Source: Actinomycetota bacterium
Lineage (GTDB): Bacteria > Actinomycetota > Actinomycetes > S36-B12
Direction: 5' to 3'
DNA: 7,288 bases
NCBI GenBank assembly: GCA_010029945.1
Contig: RGQW01000087.1
Coordinates: forward strand, 1-7,288
Shown: positions 1-6,613 of the stretch, piece by piece
Layout of the letters: each line of letters starts with the position of its first letter
Numbering within the stretch: position 1 is the first letter of the stretch
Notes under the pieces: model-generated
What the model saw: only the letters and a program-made list of their open reading frames with translations
Told to the model about the DNA's origin: nothing
Databases searched by the model: none
Program-made: the position numbers and the translations under genes

Positions 1-2437
1 GGGACTGGTCCGAAGCGGCTTCGGGGAGTTCCGGCGAATCATCATCAGGCGCACCTGCGTCCGCATTCCCGCTGTCCGCCTGATCGGTGTCGGCCTGATT
101 CGTGTCCGCCTTATCAGTGTTGACTTGATCCGTGTCGGCCTGATCCGAGTCAGTCTCACCCGCGTCCTGGGCTTCGCGGGCGGCGAGGGCTCGAGCAGCG
201 ACTTCGGCGGGGTCAACAGCTCCGGCCGGACGTCGTGAACGCGGAGCCGGCTCGTGGGCATGCGTCAACGAGACCTTGACGCCTCGTCCAGCACACACCT
301 CACAGGTCTCCGAGAAGGACTCCAGTAGGCCGGATCCGATGCGCTTGCGCGTCATCTGCACCAACCCCAGGGTCGTCACCTCCGCCACCTGGTGCTTGGT
401 TCGATCCCTGCCGAGGCATTCGACCAGGCGTCGCAGGACCAGATCGCGGTTGCTTTCCAACACCATGTCGATGAAGTCGACGACGATGATGCCGCCGATG
501 TCGCGTAGGCGCAGTTGTCGGACTATCTCCTCAGCCGCTTCGAGATTGTTCTTGGTGACCGTCTGCTCGAGATTGCCTCCCGACCCGGTGAACTTCCCGG
601 TGTTCACGTCGACGACCGTCATCGCCTCGGTTCGGTCGATCACCAGCGATCCACCCGACGGGAGCCAGACCTTGCGATCCAAGGCCTTCATCAACTGCTC
701 GTCGACCCGGTAGTGGGCGAAGATGTCCTCCGATTCGACCCAATGGTCCACGCGGTCCAGCAGATCCGGCGCGACGGCCGAGATGTATGCGTCGACGGTC
801 CGCCATGCGCTATCGCCGGAGACGACCAACTTCGCGACGTCCTCATTGAACATGTCCCGGACAACCTTGATGGCCAGGTCGGGTTCGCTGTAGAGGAGTT
901 CGGGTGGCGTCGCCGACGTGGTTGCGTCCGTGATGTCCGTCCACAGCGCTTGCAAGCGTTCGACGTCGGCTTCCAGCGCATCCTCAGACGCGCCTTCGGC
1001 GGCCGTACGGACGATCACGCCGGCGTCCTCGGGCATCACCCGCTTGAGAATGGACTTCAACCGACTGCGCTCGTTGTCAGGCAGCTTGCGACTGATGCCC
1101 GTCATCGACCCGCTGGGGACATACACCAGGAATCGACCCGGCAGGGAAATCTGGCTCGTCAGCCGAGCTCCCTTCTGTCCGACCGGATCCTTGGTGATCT
1201 GCACCAAAACTGGGTCGCCGGACTTCAGGGCGAACTCGATGCGCTTGGGCTGACCCTCCAGGCCGACGGCATCCCAGTTCACTTCGCCCGCATACAGAAC
1301 CGCGTTTCGGCCTCGCCCGATGTCTACAAATGCCGCTTCCATACTCGGCAGAACGTTCTGCACCCGCCCGAGATACACGTTGCCAACCATGGAGGCGGAC
1401 GCACCTTTGGTGACGTAGTGCTCAACAAGGACACCGTCCTCAAGAACGGCTATCTGGATCCGGTCTTCGGCCTGGCGGACGACCATGACGCGCTCGACCG
1501 ATTCGCGTCGAGCGAGGAACTCCGCCTCGTTCAAAATCGGTGCTCGTCGGCGCCCGGCTTCCCGGCCTTCGCGTCGGCGCTGCTTCTTGGCTTCTAGTCG
1601 CGTCGATCCGCGAGTGTTCTCAGAGTCTCGATTGCGCGGCTCACGAACTTTGACGACGGTGTTCGGTGGATCGTCGGGTGAGAGTTCGTCATCCGGTGAG
1701 GAATCCGAGCGGCGGCGGCGGCGCCGGCGGCGTCGGGATGTGGATCCGCCGGTGGACGAGTCATCCGCGTCCGAATCATCGTCGTTCGCGTCGACCGAAT
1801 CGTCGTCGTCCTCACCATCGGTCTTGTCGTCGTCGGCGTCACCGGCATCGCCGGATCCGGACTTACGTCGACGTCCGCGCCCACCACGTCGACGGCGCTT
1901 ACGGCCGGTTGACTCGTCATCGTCGTCCGCCCCACCGTCTGCCGAGGCATCACCGGTCGATGCGTCGTCGGATTCGTCTCCAGCGCCAGCATCCTCGTCT
2001 GCCGACTCCTTGGCGGCTTTCTTGGTCGTCTTCTTGGTGGATTTCTTGGCGGTTTTCTTCGTGGCCTTCTTCGGGGTCTTGTCCGTTGCGTCGGATTCGT
2101 CGCTCGCCGCGTTGTCGGACGAATTATCAGACGCCTCGTCGCCGGTCGCATCGCTCGACTTCTTGGTCGACTTCTTGACGGTCTTTTTCGTCGATTTCTT
2201 GGTCGACTTCTTGGCGGTCTTTTTCGCAGGTTCTTTGTCGTCGCCCGAGGCCGGTGTCTCGTCCTGACCGCTACGTGGTTCCGGTGGAGCCGTCGATCGG
2301 GTTGCCCGGCGTCGCGCCGGCTTCTTGGCGTCGTCTGCCGGTACCGCGGCTGCTTGGAACAGCGGTGAAGCACCGGTGGCGGGCGGGGAGCCGTTTGCTG
2401 CTGATTCGTTCGTGGATGTTTCGTTCTTGTCGACCAT
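1..2437 (-). CDS. rne: Ribonuclease E/G, long actinobacterial form (3' end beyond window)
   Basis: Endoribonuclease that cuts single-stranded AU-rich RNA in mRNA decay and rRNA/tRNA maturation. I translated the frame from the ATG at 2437: 812 codons with no stop before the window edge. The start follows an AAGGAG Shine-Dalgarno at 9 nt spacing. Residues 1 to about 310 are a charged, low-complexity extension. The core then aligns with E. coli RNase E at a constant offset of about 308: S1 domain from about 350 (NVYLGRV at 353-359), 5'-phosphate sensor pair R477/T478 (E. coli R169/T170), catalytic DNase I-like motifs VVDVNTG with D610 and N612 (E. coli D303/N305) and VVDFIDM with D654 (D346), and the Zn-link C712-x2-C715 (C404/C407). 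After the Zn-link an acidic tail carries pentapeptide repeats. The E. coli-type membrane anchor and scaffold region are not visible. Assignment to the RNase E/G family is secure; the choice between E and G rests on length. Confidence 0.97.
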   Translation of the reverse strand, partial: MVDKNETSTNESAANGSPPATGASPLFQAAAVPADDAKKPARRRATRSTAPPEPRSGQDETPASGDDKEPAKKTAKKSTKKSTKKTVKKSTKKSSDATGDEASDNSSDNAASDESDATDKTPKKATKKTAKKSTKKTTKKAAKESADEDAGAGDESDDASTGDASADGGADDDDESTGRKRRRRGGRGRRRKSGSGDAGDADDDKTDGEDDDDSVDANDDDSDADDSSTGGSTSRRRRRRRRRSDSSPDDELSPDDPPNTVVKVREPRNRDSENTRGSTRLEAKKQRRREGREAGRRRAPILNEAEFLARRESVERVMVVRQAEDRIQIAVLEDGVLVEHYVTKGASASMVGNVYLGRVQNVLPSMEAAFVDIGRGRNAVLYAGEVNWDAVGLEGQPKRIEFALKSGDPVLVQITKDPVGQKGARLTSQISLPGRFLVYVPSGSMTGISRKLPDNERSRLKSILKRVMPEDAGVIVRTAAEGASEDALEADVERLQALWTDITDATTSATPPELLYSEPDLAIKVVRDMFNEDVAKLVVSGDSAWRTVDAYISAVAPDLLDRVDHWVESEDIFAHYRVDEQLMKALDRKVWLPSGGSLVIDRTEAMTVVDVNTGKFTGSGGNLEQTVTKNNLEAAEEIVRQLRLRDIGGIIVVDFIDMVLESNRDLVLRRLVECLGRDRTKHQVAEVTTLGLVQMTRKRIGSGLLESFSETCEVCAGRGVKVSLTHAHEPAPRSRRPAGAVDPAEVAARALAAREAQDAGETDSDQADTDQVNTDKADTNQADTDQADSGNADAGAPDDDSPELPEAASDQS
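74..148 (-). repeat. Five tandem 15-bp units encoding a TDQAD-type pentapeptide in the RNase E tail
   Basis: Five head-to-tail 15-bp units run 74-88, 89-103, 104-118, 119-133 and 134-148; 149-163 may be a sixth, decayed unit. In the rne frame they read SDQAD, TDQVN, TDKAD, TNQAD, TDQAD (residues 764-788). The period is a multiple of three, so copy number can change without a frameshift. They lie in the acidic, probably disordered C-terminal tail beyond the Zn-link. Confidence 0.85.
1660..2221 (-). other. Alternating-charge low-complexity region of RNase E N-terminus
   Basis: Residues about 73-260 of RNase E alternate in charge block by block. There is a KKST/KKTV lysine block (73-94), a Ser/Asp block (95-119), a second KKxT block (120-143), an acidic block (144-176), an Arg/Gly/Lys block (179-192), a strongly acidic Asp block (193-228), eight consecutive arginines (235-242) and a further acidic stretch. 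The KKxT pattern resembles histone H1-like tails. No globular domain is recognisable, so it is probably disordered and may contact RNA or partner proteins; that role is inference. Confidence 0.8.
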
Positions 2438-2565
2438 CGGGCCGTTCTCCTTCGGGGCCCACCTGCGTGTCACTGACGCGGGGGCCGTTCCATGGCAAGC
2501 CTTGTCGGTGCGTTCGGGTTCGCGCGCCGTGCGCTGCGTGGACCTTCCCGCCGATCGACGTGTGG
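2438..2565 (-). promoter_or_regulatory. 128-nt rne leader with two competing hairpins
   Basis: This is the only substantial gene-free stretch in the window, between the DUF2344 stop and the rne ATG. On the transcribed strand a GGCCC at 2482-2486 can pair with GGGCC at 2456-2460. That stem extends through CC/GG and GCGT/ACGC to 11 bp, with two single-base bulges and a 7-nt loop (2456-2486). The same GGGCC can instead pair with GGCCC at 2439-2443, leaving a 12-nt loop that holds the AAGGAG Shine-Dalgarno. The two pairings exclude each other. I saw no convincing -35/-10 promoter and no U-tract, so a terminator is unlikely. The base pairing is seen by eye; a regulatory function is inferred. Confidence 0.4.
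2447..2452 (-). promoter_or_regulatory. Shine-Dalgarno site of rne
   Basis: AAGGAG ends 9 nt before the ATG at 2437. It is the strongest ribosome binding site in the window and fixes the long-form start of RNase E, so the charged N-terminal extension is translated. Confidence 0.85.
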
Positions 2566-3306
2566 TTAGCCCCTACGGTCCGGGGCGAATGGGTCACCCA
2601 CGGTGCAGGTCGCTTCGTCGAGGGGCCCCTGAGCCAGCCGGGTTACCCGAGGGGGAACAGGCGGCTCAAGGTCGGCCACTCGCCGCAGCGCGGCTAGTAC
2701 GTCGTCGGGTCGAACCGTCACCGTGACGTGCCGGACGACCGAGTGGAGTATGACACATGGCGCCGGGGAGGCGGGGTCGACCTGAAGGTGGGCCACCGGT
2801 TCCCGGGCGTCGAAGGTGCGCAGTCCGGACTTGGCCATTCGCTGCACCTCGATGCGATCGGCCGCCCAGAACGCGTCCCGGGCCGCCTGGGCCACCGGGA
2901 GTTCCACGTCCACCAGCTCGATGCGCCAATGACTTGCTTCGAGTCGCTGGGCGAAGTCCGATGTGTGGGCTTCGACGGCATCGACCACGTCCAGGCCGGG
3001 TGGCAGAGCGGAATCGAGGGCTGCGCGGACGTCTTCGGGATCCCACGCAGCGGTCAAGCCGATTTCCGCGTACTCGGCCTCGCTGGCCGCCCCCGTGGGT
3101 GCAGAGTTCGCGTACGAGATTTTCGGGTGCGGGCTGAACCCCGCACTGAACGCGATCGGCAGGCCGGCCCGGCGAATGCCTCGCTCAAGAGCCCGCTGAA
3201 AATCCCGATGACTGGAGAACCGCAGCCGACCGCGACGCGCGTACCTGATGCGAACACGCTGGACGACCGGCGCGACATCCCGATCGGGAGGACGCCGATT
3301 ACCCAC
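2566..3306 (-). CDS. TIGR03936 / DUF2344 radical-SAM-associated protein
   Basis: Protein of about 246 residues of the DUF2344 family, encoded next to, or fused to, TIGR03960 radical SAM proteins in many Gram-positive bacteria. Biochemical function is unknown. The family signature is clear near the N-terminus: RVRIRYARRGRLRFSSHRD, then SAGFSPHPKISYA and a Gly-rich turn leading to EAEYAEI. It ends at a TAA at 2566. Only two in-frame starts exist. The GTG at 3306 overlaps the radical SAM stop by 8 nt, as expected for translational coupling, and begins about 15 residues before the conserved domain. The GTG at 3411 would add 35 Arg/Lys/Pro/Gln-rich residues that are mainly an out-of-frame reading of a tandem repeat in the upstream gene. 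I prefer 3306, although neither start has a strong Shine-Dalgarno. It is probably a partner or substrate-binding subunit of the preceding radical SAM enzyme (inference from context). Confidence 0.92.
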   Translation of the reverse strand: MGNRRPPDRDVAPVVQRVRIRYARRGRLRFSSHRDFQRALERGIRRAGLPIAFSAGFSPHPKISYANSAPTGAASEAEYAEIGLTAAWDPEDVRAALDSALPPGLDVVDAVEAHTSDFAQRLEASHWRIELVDVELPVAQAARDAFWAADRIEVQRMAKSGLRTFDAREPVAHLQVDPASPAPCVILHSVVRHVTVTVRPDDVLAALRRVADLEPPVPPRVTRLAQGPLDEATCTVGDPFAPDRRG

Positions 3307-5389
3307 CGTTGGTCTTCGGCGCGTCTTGCGTTGTCGTGGATCGCGTTGCTTCGGATTGCATTGCTTCGGAATGCTTTGTCGTGGCGAGCGGCGCCGCGCA
3401 GGACGGGACACCTATGCCCGGCATCGGTAGTTCAGTGACACCCGTGGGCCCGACTTGGATGTGAGTATCCATCTGATCGCAGACGCCGCAGTCGAAACAC
3501 GGAGTCCACCGGCAGTCGTCGACGGCGATCTCTTCCAGCGCGTCTTGCCAGTCATCCCAAAGCCAGTCACTGTCCAACCCGGAATCAAGGTGCTCCCACG
3601 GCAGCACCTCGGTCCGATCGCGCTGACGCGTGGTGAACCAGTCGACGTCGACCCCCTCGTCGGTCAGCGCGGACTGCGCGCACTCCATCCAGCGATCGAA
3701 AGAGAAGTGCTCGCTCCATCCGTCGAATCGGGCGCCGGCCCGCCACGCGTGCTCGATCACTCGGCCCACGCGTCGATCCCCGCGCGAGAGCAAACCTTCC
3801 ACGATTCCTGGCTTACCGTCGTGATAGCGAAGCCCAATAGCTTTGCCGTATTCACGGTCGGAGCGAATCGCATCCTTCAATTTCGCCAACCGAGCATCGG
3901 TGCTCTCGTGATCGAGTTGCGATGCCCACTGGAACGGTGTGTGCGGCTTGGGTACGAAACCACCGATGCTCACCGTGCACTTGATGTCGCGTCGACCGGA
4001 CGCCTCCCGACCGGCTTTGATGACTTCCTTCGCCATGGAGGCGATCTGCAGAACATCGTCATCGGTTTCTGTCGGTAACCCACACATGAAGTACAACTTC
4101 ACGTGACGCCAACCCGCCGCGTAGGCAGTGGTGACCGTGCGAATGAGGTCTTCCTCGGTTACCTGCTTGTTGATGACCCGGCGCATGCGCTCGCTGCCGC
4201 CCTCGGGAGCGAACGTCAGTCCGCTGCGACGTCCGTTGCGGGACAGCTCGTTGGCGAGGTCCACGTTGAACGCGTCGACCCGCGTACTCGGCAAGGACAG
4301 GGAGGTTTGAGAGTCCTCGTATCGGTCAGCGAGGTTGCGCGCGATGTCGGCGATCTCCGAGTGATCCGCACTCGACAGCGACAACAGGCCAACCTCCTCG
4401 AAGCCGGTGGCCTTCAGGCCGCCTTCGACGATCTCCGCGACCCCGGTGATGGAGCGCTCGCGCACGGGCCGGGTGATCATGCCGGCTTGGCAGAACCGGC
4501 ACCCGCGGGTGCACCCCCGAAAGATCTCGACACTCATGCGCTCGTGCACCGTTTCGGCGAGCGGCACGAGCGGCGCCTTCGGGTACGACCATTCGTCCAG
4601 ATCCATCAGCGTGTGCTTGCTGACCCGCCACGGGACGTCCGAGCGATTCGGCGCCACCCGCTGGATGCGCCCATCCGGTAAGTACTGCACGTCGTAGAAG
4701 TGGGGAACGTAGATCGATCCCGTCCGCGCCAGTCGAAGCAGCAGCTCTTCGCGACCACCTGGTCGCCCCTGACGCTTCCACTCGGCGATGATGCCGGTGA
4801 TCAGCAGGACGGCCTCCTCACCATCACCAAGGACGGCGGCGTCAAGGAAATCAGCGATGGGCTCCGGGTTGAAGGCCGCATGCCCGCCGGCGATGACGAG
4901 CGGCTCGTCACCGACTCGATCTGCCGCGTGCACAGGAATTCCGGCGAGATCGAGTGCGTTGAGCATGTTCGTGTATCCGAGCTCGGTCGCAAACGACAAC
5001 CCGAGAACATCGAAATCCCCCACCGCCCGGTGACCATCGACGGTGAATTGCGGAACACCGTGTTCTCGCATCAGTTCCTCGAGATCGGGCCACACCGCGT
5101 AGGTGCGCTCGGCGAGAACATCTTCGCGACCGTTGAGAACCTCATAGAGGATCTGCACTCCCTGATTGGGGGCGCCGACCTCGTAAGCATCGGGATACAT
5201 CAGCGCCCACCGCACCGAGGCGTCTTCCCAGTCCTTGACGACTGAGTTCACCTCGCCACCGACGTACTGGATCGGCTTGCTGATGCGCGCCAGCAGAGGT
5301 TCGAGGCGATCGAAGTGGCTTGCCCCGACATCACGCCCGGCGCGAAGCGATGCTCGAGCATTTAGACGCTCGGAAACTGTGGCGCTCAT
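3299..5389 (-). CDS. TIGR03960-family B12-binding-type radical SAM protein
   Basis: Predicted cytosolic iron-sulfur enzyme of 696 residues that should cleave S-adenosylmethionine to a 5'-deoxyadenosyl radical; substrate unknown. Residues about 35-260 resemble the Rossmann-like B12-binding-type domain of this family (SVVKDWED at 49-56, YPDAYEVGAPNQG at 65-77, VIAGGHA at 165-171, LGDGEEA at 187-193). The radical SAM core follows, with the [4Fe-4S] ligands C293, C297 and C300 in RGCTRGCRFCQAGM, then SLSSADHSEI (337-346), FAPEGGSERMR (393-403) and LYFMCGLPTETDDD (432-445). A second cysteine cluster, C626/C631/C634/C637, lies near the end, before a low-complexity Ser/Thr/Ala tail containing tandem repeats. 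The ATG at 5389 is the only plausible start: there is no alternative before the conserved region, and GGAG lies just 3 nt upstream, which is short. Its stop overlaps the preferred start of the DUF2344 gene. Confidence 0.96.
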   Translation of the reverse strand: MSATVSERLNARASLRAGRDVGASHFDRLEPLLARISKPIQYVGGEVNSVVKDWEDASVRWALMYPDAYEVGAPNQGVQILYEVLNGREDVLAERTYAVWPDLEELMREHGVPQFTVDGHRAVGDFDVLGLSFATELGYTNMLNALDLAGIPVHAADRVGDEPLVIAGGHAAFNPEPIADFLDAAVLGDGEEAVLLITGIIAEWKRQGRPGGREELLLRLARTGSIYVPHFYDVQYLPDGRIQRVAPNRSDVPWRVSKHTLMDLDEWSYPKAPLVPLAETVHERMSVEIFRGCTRGCRFCQAGMITRPVRERSITGVAEIVEGGLKATGFEEVGLLSLSSADHSEIADIARNLADRYEDSQTSLSLPSTRVDAFNVDLANELSRNGRRSGLTFAPEGGSERMRRVINKQVTEEDLIRTVTTAYAAGWRHVKLYFMCGLPTETDDDVLQIASMAKEVIKAGREASGRRDIKCTVSIGGFVPKPHTPFQWASQLDHESTDARLAKLKDAIRSDREYGKAIGLRYHDGKPGIVEGLLSRGDRRVGRVIEHAWRAGARFDGWSEHFSFDRWMECAQSALTDEGVDVDWFTTRQRDRTEVLPWEHLDSGLDSDWLWDDWQDALEEIAVDDCRWTPCFDCGVCDQMDTHIQVGPTGVTELPMPGIGVPSCAAPLATTKHSEAMQSEATRSTTTQDAPKTNGG
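3331..3390 (-). repeat. Four 15-bp tandem units in the radical SAM C-terminal tail
   Basis: Units at 3331-3345, 3346-3360, 3361-3375 and 3376-3390 each begin TTG on the plus strand. The inner two match at 13 of 15 positions and the outer two at 12 of 15, giving an A-B-B-A pattern. In the radical SAM frame they encode the Ser/Glu/Ala/Thr-rich end (ATTKH, SEAMQ, SEATR, STTTQ). In the DUF2344 frame they read IPKQC, NPKQR, DPRQR, upstream of that gene's preferred start. They look like a minisatellite that expanded in a tolerant tail. Confidence 0.65.
3479..3514 (-). other. C-terminal cysteine cluster of the radical SAM protein
   Basis: Encodes C626, C631, C634 and C637 in the context DCRWTPCFDCGVC. 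Spacing is C-x4-C-x2-C-x2-C, more than 300 residues after the SAM-cluster cysteines. It could ligate an auxiliary iron-sulfur cluster or zinc. From memory the CGVC ending recurs in this family, so it is probably functional; the type of metal is unknown. Confidence 0.7.
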
Positions 5390-5418
5390 GCGCTCCAGGG
5401 TAGCGACCCCGAGAGCGC
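5390..5418 (-). promoter_or_regulatory. rodA/radical SAM junction with short-spaced ribosome binding site
   Basis: The 28-nt spacer holds GGAG at 5393-5396, only 3 nt from the ATG. A perfect 6-bp inverted repeat, GCGCTC (5413-5418) and GAGCGC (5390-5395), could mask that site and overlaps the last base of the rodA stop codon. Ribosomes finishing rodA would melt it, consistent with coupled translation; this is weak evidence in GC-rich DNA. Confidence 0.3.
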
Positions 5419-6611
5419 TAGACCTCGGAACGCTGAACCGCGAGCGAATGCAGGCGCACCGTTTGCAGCAGGCCGAGCGCGATCCACGTCGCCATCATCG
5501 AGGTGCCACCGGCGGAGACGAAGGGCAACGGGATTCCTGTGATGGGCATGATCCCCAAGGTCATGCCGATGTTCTCGAACATCTGGAACGCCAGCCACGC
5601 GGCCACACCTGTGGCGACGAGCCGGCCGTAGAGGTCATCGGCTTTCCACGCGATCAGCACTGCTCGCCACAAGATGATGGCCATCAACGCAATCAGCAGT
5701 GCGGAGCCGAGGAACCCGAGCTCCTCCCCCGCCACCGTGAAGATGAAGTCGCTTTCGTTGACCGGAACGAAGTTTCCTTGTGTTTGAGGACCCTCGAACA
5801 GTCCGTAGCCGTCGAGCCCTCCACCGCCGATCGCGATGCGCGCCTGGTTGGCGTTGTAGGCGCTGGCGCTGACATCTTCATCAGGGTTGATGAACGACGT
5901 CAGGCGGTCCACTTGGTATTCCTGCAACAGGCCGAGTTGGATCGACGCCAGCACTCCGAGAATTGCGGCCCCGATCAAGCCAACGAGCCACCTCGTGCGC
6001 ACGCCGGACACCGCCACGATCGACAGGGATACGGCGGCAAGGATCAATACCGTCCCGGTGTCGTTCTGCACGAGGATGATCGCCGTCGGAATCGCCGCGA
6101 CCGTAAGAGCCAGCAGCACGTCTTGGGCTGACGGCTCCTCTTCTCGGTCGCGCCGCTCGGACAGCAGTGCCGCCATCATCAAGATCACCGTGATCTTCGC
6201 GAACTCCGACGGCTGGATCGTCAAGCCGAGCGGGACATCGATCCAGGCTCGGGCCCCCGCAATGGTCACGCCGAGGCCGGGAACGAACGGGACAAGCAAG
6301 AGAACCATCGACGCGACGTACACCACGGGCGTATAGGCCCGAAGCAGTCGGTAGTTGATGCGGGAGGCGATGAATCCGAGAACCAAAGCGACGCCGATGT
6401 TGATCAAGTGTCGCTTCAGATACGACTGTGGGTCACTCTCCGAAGCGAGATCGGCTCGACTCGCGGACCAGACCAGCAGCGAGCCCATCAGGGACAACGC
6501 GAACGCCGCGATCAGCAAGATCCAATCGAGGTCGCGCCAGTAACCGCCGCCGCGATCGCGCTGCGGCGCTACCGCTGCGTCCGAGGCCTGCGTTGGGAAG
6601 AGATTCGCCAC
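5418..6611 (-). CDS. rodA: RodA, SEDS-family peptidoglycan glycosyltransferase
   Basis: Integral membrane protein of 397 residues that polymerises lipid II into glycan strands during cell elongation, working with the class B PBP encoded just upstream. Hydrophobic segments fit the ten-helix SEDS fold: the first at about 31-49 after a polar cytoplasmic N-terminus, the last at about 364-388. Family motifs are intact: ARAWID with W123 (B. subtilis RodA W105), QPSEFAK at 133-139, QNDTGT at 182-187, IAIGGGGLDGYG at 259-270, the catalytic Asp D288 in ESDFIF with E296 (B. subtilis D280 and E288), and GIPLPFVSAGG at 359-369. The start is a GTG 2 nt after the PBP2 TAG, so translation is probably coupled. 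FtsW is the main alternative, but pairing with PBP2 and the radical SAM/rne neighbourhood favour RodA. Confidence 0.96.
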   Translation of the reverse strand: MANLFPTQASDAAVAPQRDRGGGYWRDLDWILLIAAFALSLMGSLLVWSASRADLASESDPQSYLKRHLINIGVALVLGFIASRINYRLLRAYTPVVYVASMVLLLVPFVPGLGVTIAGARAWIDVPLGLTIQPSEFAKITVILMMAALLSERRDREEEPSAQDVLLALTVAAIPTAIILVQNDTGTVLILAAVSLSIVAVSGVRTRWLVGLIGAAILGVLASIQLGLLQEYQVDRLTSFINPDEDVSASAYNANQARIAIGGGGLDGYGLFEGPQTQGNFVPVNESDFIFTVAGEELGFLGSALLIALMAIILWRAVLIAWKADDLYGRLVATGVAAWLAFQMFENIGMTLGIMPITGIPLPFVSAGGTSMMATWIALGLLQTVRLHSLAVQRSEV

Positions 6612-6613
6612 CG

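Noticed and set aside
74..163. Possible CRISPR-like array
   Set aside because: Units are 15 bp, contiguous with no spacers, and in frame within rne, so this is a coding tandem repeat.
515..1597. Plus-strand open frame of 360 codons
   Set aside because: Lies wholly antisense to the conserved RNase E catalytic core, whose motifs are unambiguous. The product matches no family I recognise, and long antisense frames are common in GC-rich genes.
1485..2267. Plus-strand Ser/Asp-rich open frame of 260 codons
   Set aside because: It is the antisense reading of the Lys/Asp-rich RNase E extension. The Ser/Phe/Leu bias follows from complementing AAG and GAC codons.
1594..2373. Minus-strand Arg/Thr/Pro-rich frame of 259 codons
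   Set aside because: Out-of-frame shadow of the RNase E extension. The rne frame has the strong Shine-Dalgarno and runs unbroken into the catalytic domain.
2438..2565. Promoter or intrinsic terminator in the rne leader
   Set aside because: I found no acceptable -35/-10 pair and no U-tract after the hairpins. A promoter with a poor consensus remains possible.
3307..3411. 35-residue N-terminal extension of DUF2344 from the GTG at 3411
   Set aside because: Weak ribosome binding site, 113-nt overlap with the upstream gene, and composition explained by an underlying tandem repeat. It cannot be fully excluded.
2728..3438. Plus-strand open frame of 236 codons opposite DUF2344
   Set aside because: Antisense to a recognised family gene, with no ribosome binding site I could find and no recognisable domain.
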